From Harmothoe impar (taxonomy: Eukaryota > Annelida > Polychaeta > Phyllodocida > Polynoidae), in assembly GCA_947462335.1 (NCBI GenBank), contig OX381714.1, positions 53,117,800 through 53,181,799 on the forward strand: a DNA stretch of 64,000 bases. The letters are read 5' to 3'. Numbering within the stretch: position 1 is the stretch's first letter; each line of letters begins with the position of its first letter. Below are positions 63,541 to 64,000 of the stretch, piece after piece. The notes beneath the pieces were generated by a model. It was not told the origin of the DNA. It did no database searches and worked only from the letters and a program-made list of their open reading frames with translations. A program made the position numbers and the translations under genes.

Positions 63541-64000
63541 TATAAACAGTTTATGCCTAACGTGGTTAGAGGTTTCCTACCGGTATACTAGATCTCCGTC
63601 CTGTCGGAGAGGCCGACAAAGCATATCTTCATCAACAGATCCATTCCAGATTCCCCAGCCTTTGTTAACTCTTAAAGGACAGCATACTGCTTCAATGCAA
63701 TATGCCCTTTACCAACATGACGAATGGATGCAGCCCTGGCGAGTAACTCGCCACTTCTACATTCATGCATCATGTCGACCTCATGTGAATGAGACATTCC
63801 TAAAAGGTTTGGTATAATGCACCAATGCAGTGCCAACGAGGGAGTCGAGTAACTGAGAGATGAATAGTGTTTTCCTCCTTCCCCCGAAAACCCATTACCG
63901 TAGAAGCATGATCATCACAGTTTACGAGTATGTATTCATTTGTGACGGTAGAGAACCAAAGACGGGTGTAAATTATCGGCGTGTGGCCGGGGAGGGGACG
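63541..64000. repeat. End of window: intron with one CCCTTTAAGG-family repeat
   Basis: 63665-63850 carries TTAACTCTTAAAGGACAG, GACGAATGGATGCAGCCCTG and CTACATTCATGCATCATG of the dispersed family. The rest shows nothing recognisable. Confidence 0.5.

Overview
The window is animal nuclear DNA. It holds intron-split genes, (TA)n/(GA)n microsatellites, tRNA-derived SINEs, TA-flanked MITEs, LINE fragments, a 200-N scaffold gap and two Polinton/Maverick (adintovirus-like) elements. The host genes (actin tandem array, DEG/ENaC channel, MPDU1) and animal-type transcription-factor sites point to a marine-invertebrate-like metazoan; the species cannot be fixed from sequence alone.

Layout. 1-17.7 kb: a minus-strand tandem array of divergent actin genes. 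One complete three-exon gene lies at 12129-3846, a neighbour's first exon is cut by the left window edge, and a second copy to the right is broken. Intron 1 of the complete gene holds a NADAR-like fragment and two decayed LINEs. 18.1-32.3 kb: a third, partial copy of the array spacer, carrying two MITEs; inside the second MITE sits a structurally complete 10.5 kb Polinton (20904-31423; 6-bp target duplication, ~420-bp terminal inverted repeats). It has packaging ATPase, integrase, penton, pVI/pX-like protein, major capsid and adenain-like protease in one tightly packed plus-strand cluster, but no DNA polymerase. 37.0-40.9 kb: minus-strand exons of a DEG/ENaC channel whose extracellular region has a very large insertion in one exon. 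42.5-44.25 kb: a minisatellite that switches strand, followed by SINEs and unassigned ORFs.

47.19-56.08 kb: the left part of a second Polinton-related element, ending at the assembly gap. It begins with the same terminal sequence as the first. It then has an array of ETS, CRE, CArG, octamer and nuclear-receptor sites, two separated DNA polymerase B remnants, an intact alanine-rich protein with two Death domains, and an unrecognised 260-codon gene present twice as a 1.3 kb inverted duplication. The two elements share left-arm layout: a minus-strand alanine-rich gene behind TATATAAG and a divergent TATAAAAG promoter. Element 1 looks like a relative that lost PolB and the Death-domain segment but kept the virion genes, while element 2 kept the PolB side and accessory genes.

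56.3-64 kb: MITEs, many copies of a palindromic CCCTTTAAGG repeat family, and one MPDU1 exon at 62301-62505. The end of that exon, including its splice donor, has been amplified into about 1 kb of degenerate intronic repeats. The element genes are read as endogenous virus-like transposon genes; all functions here are inferred from sequence.
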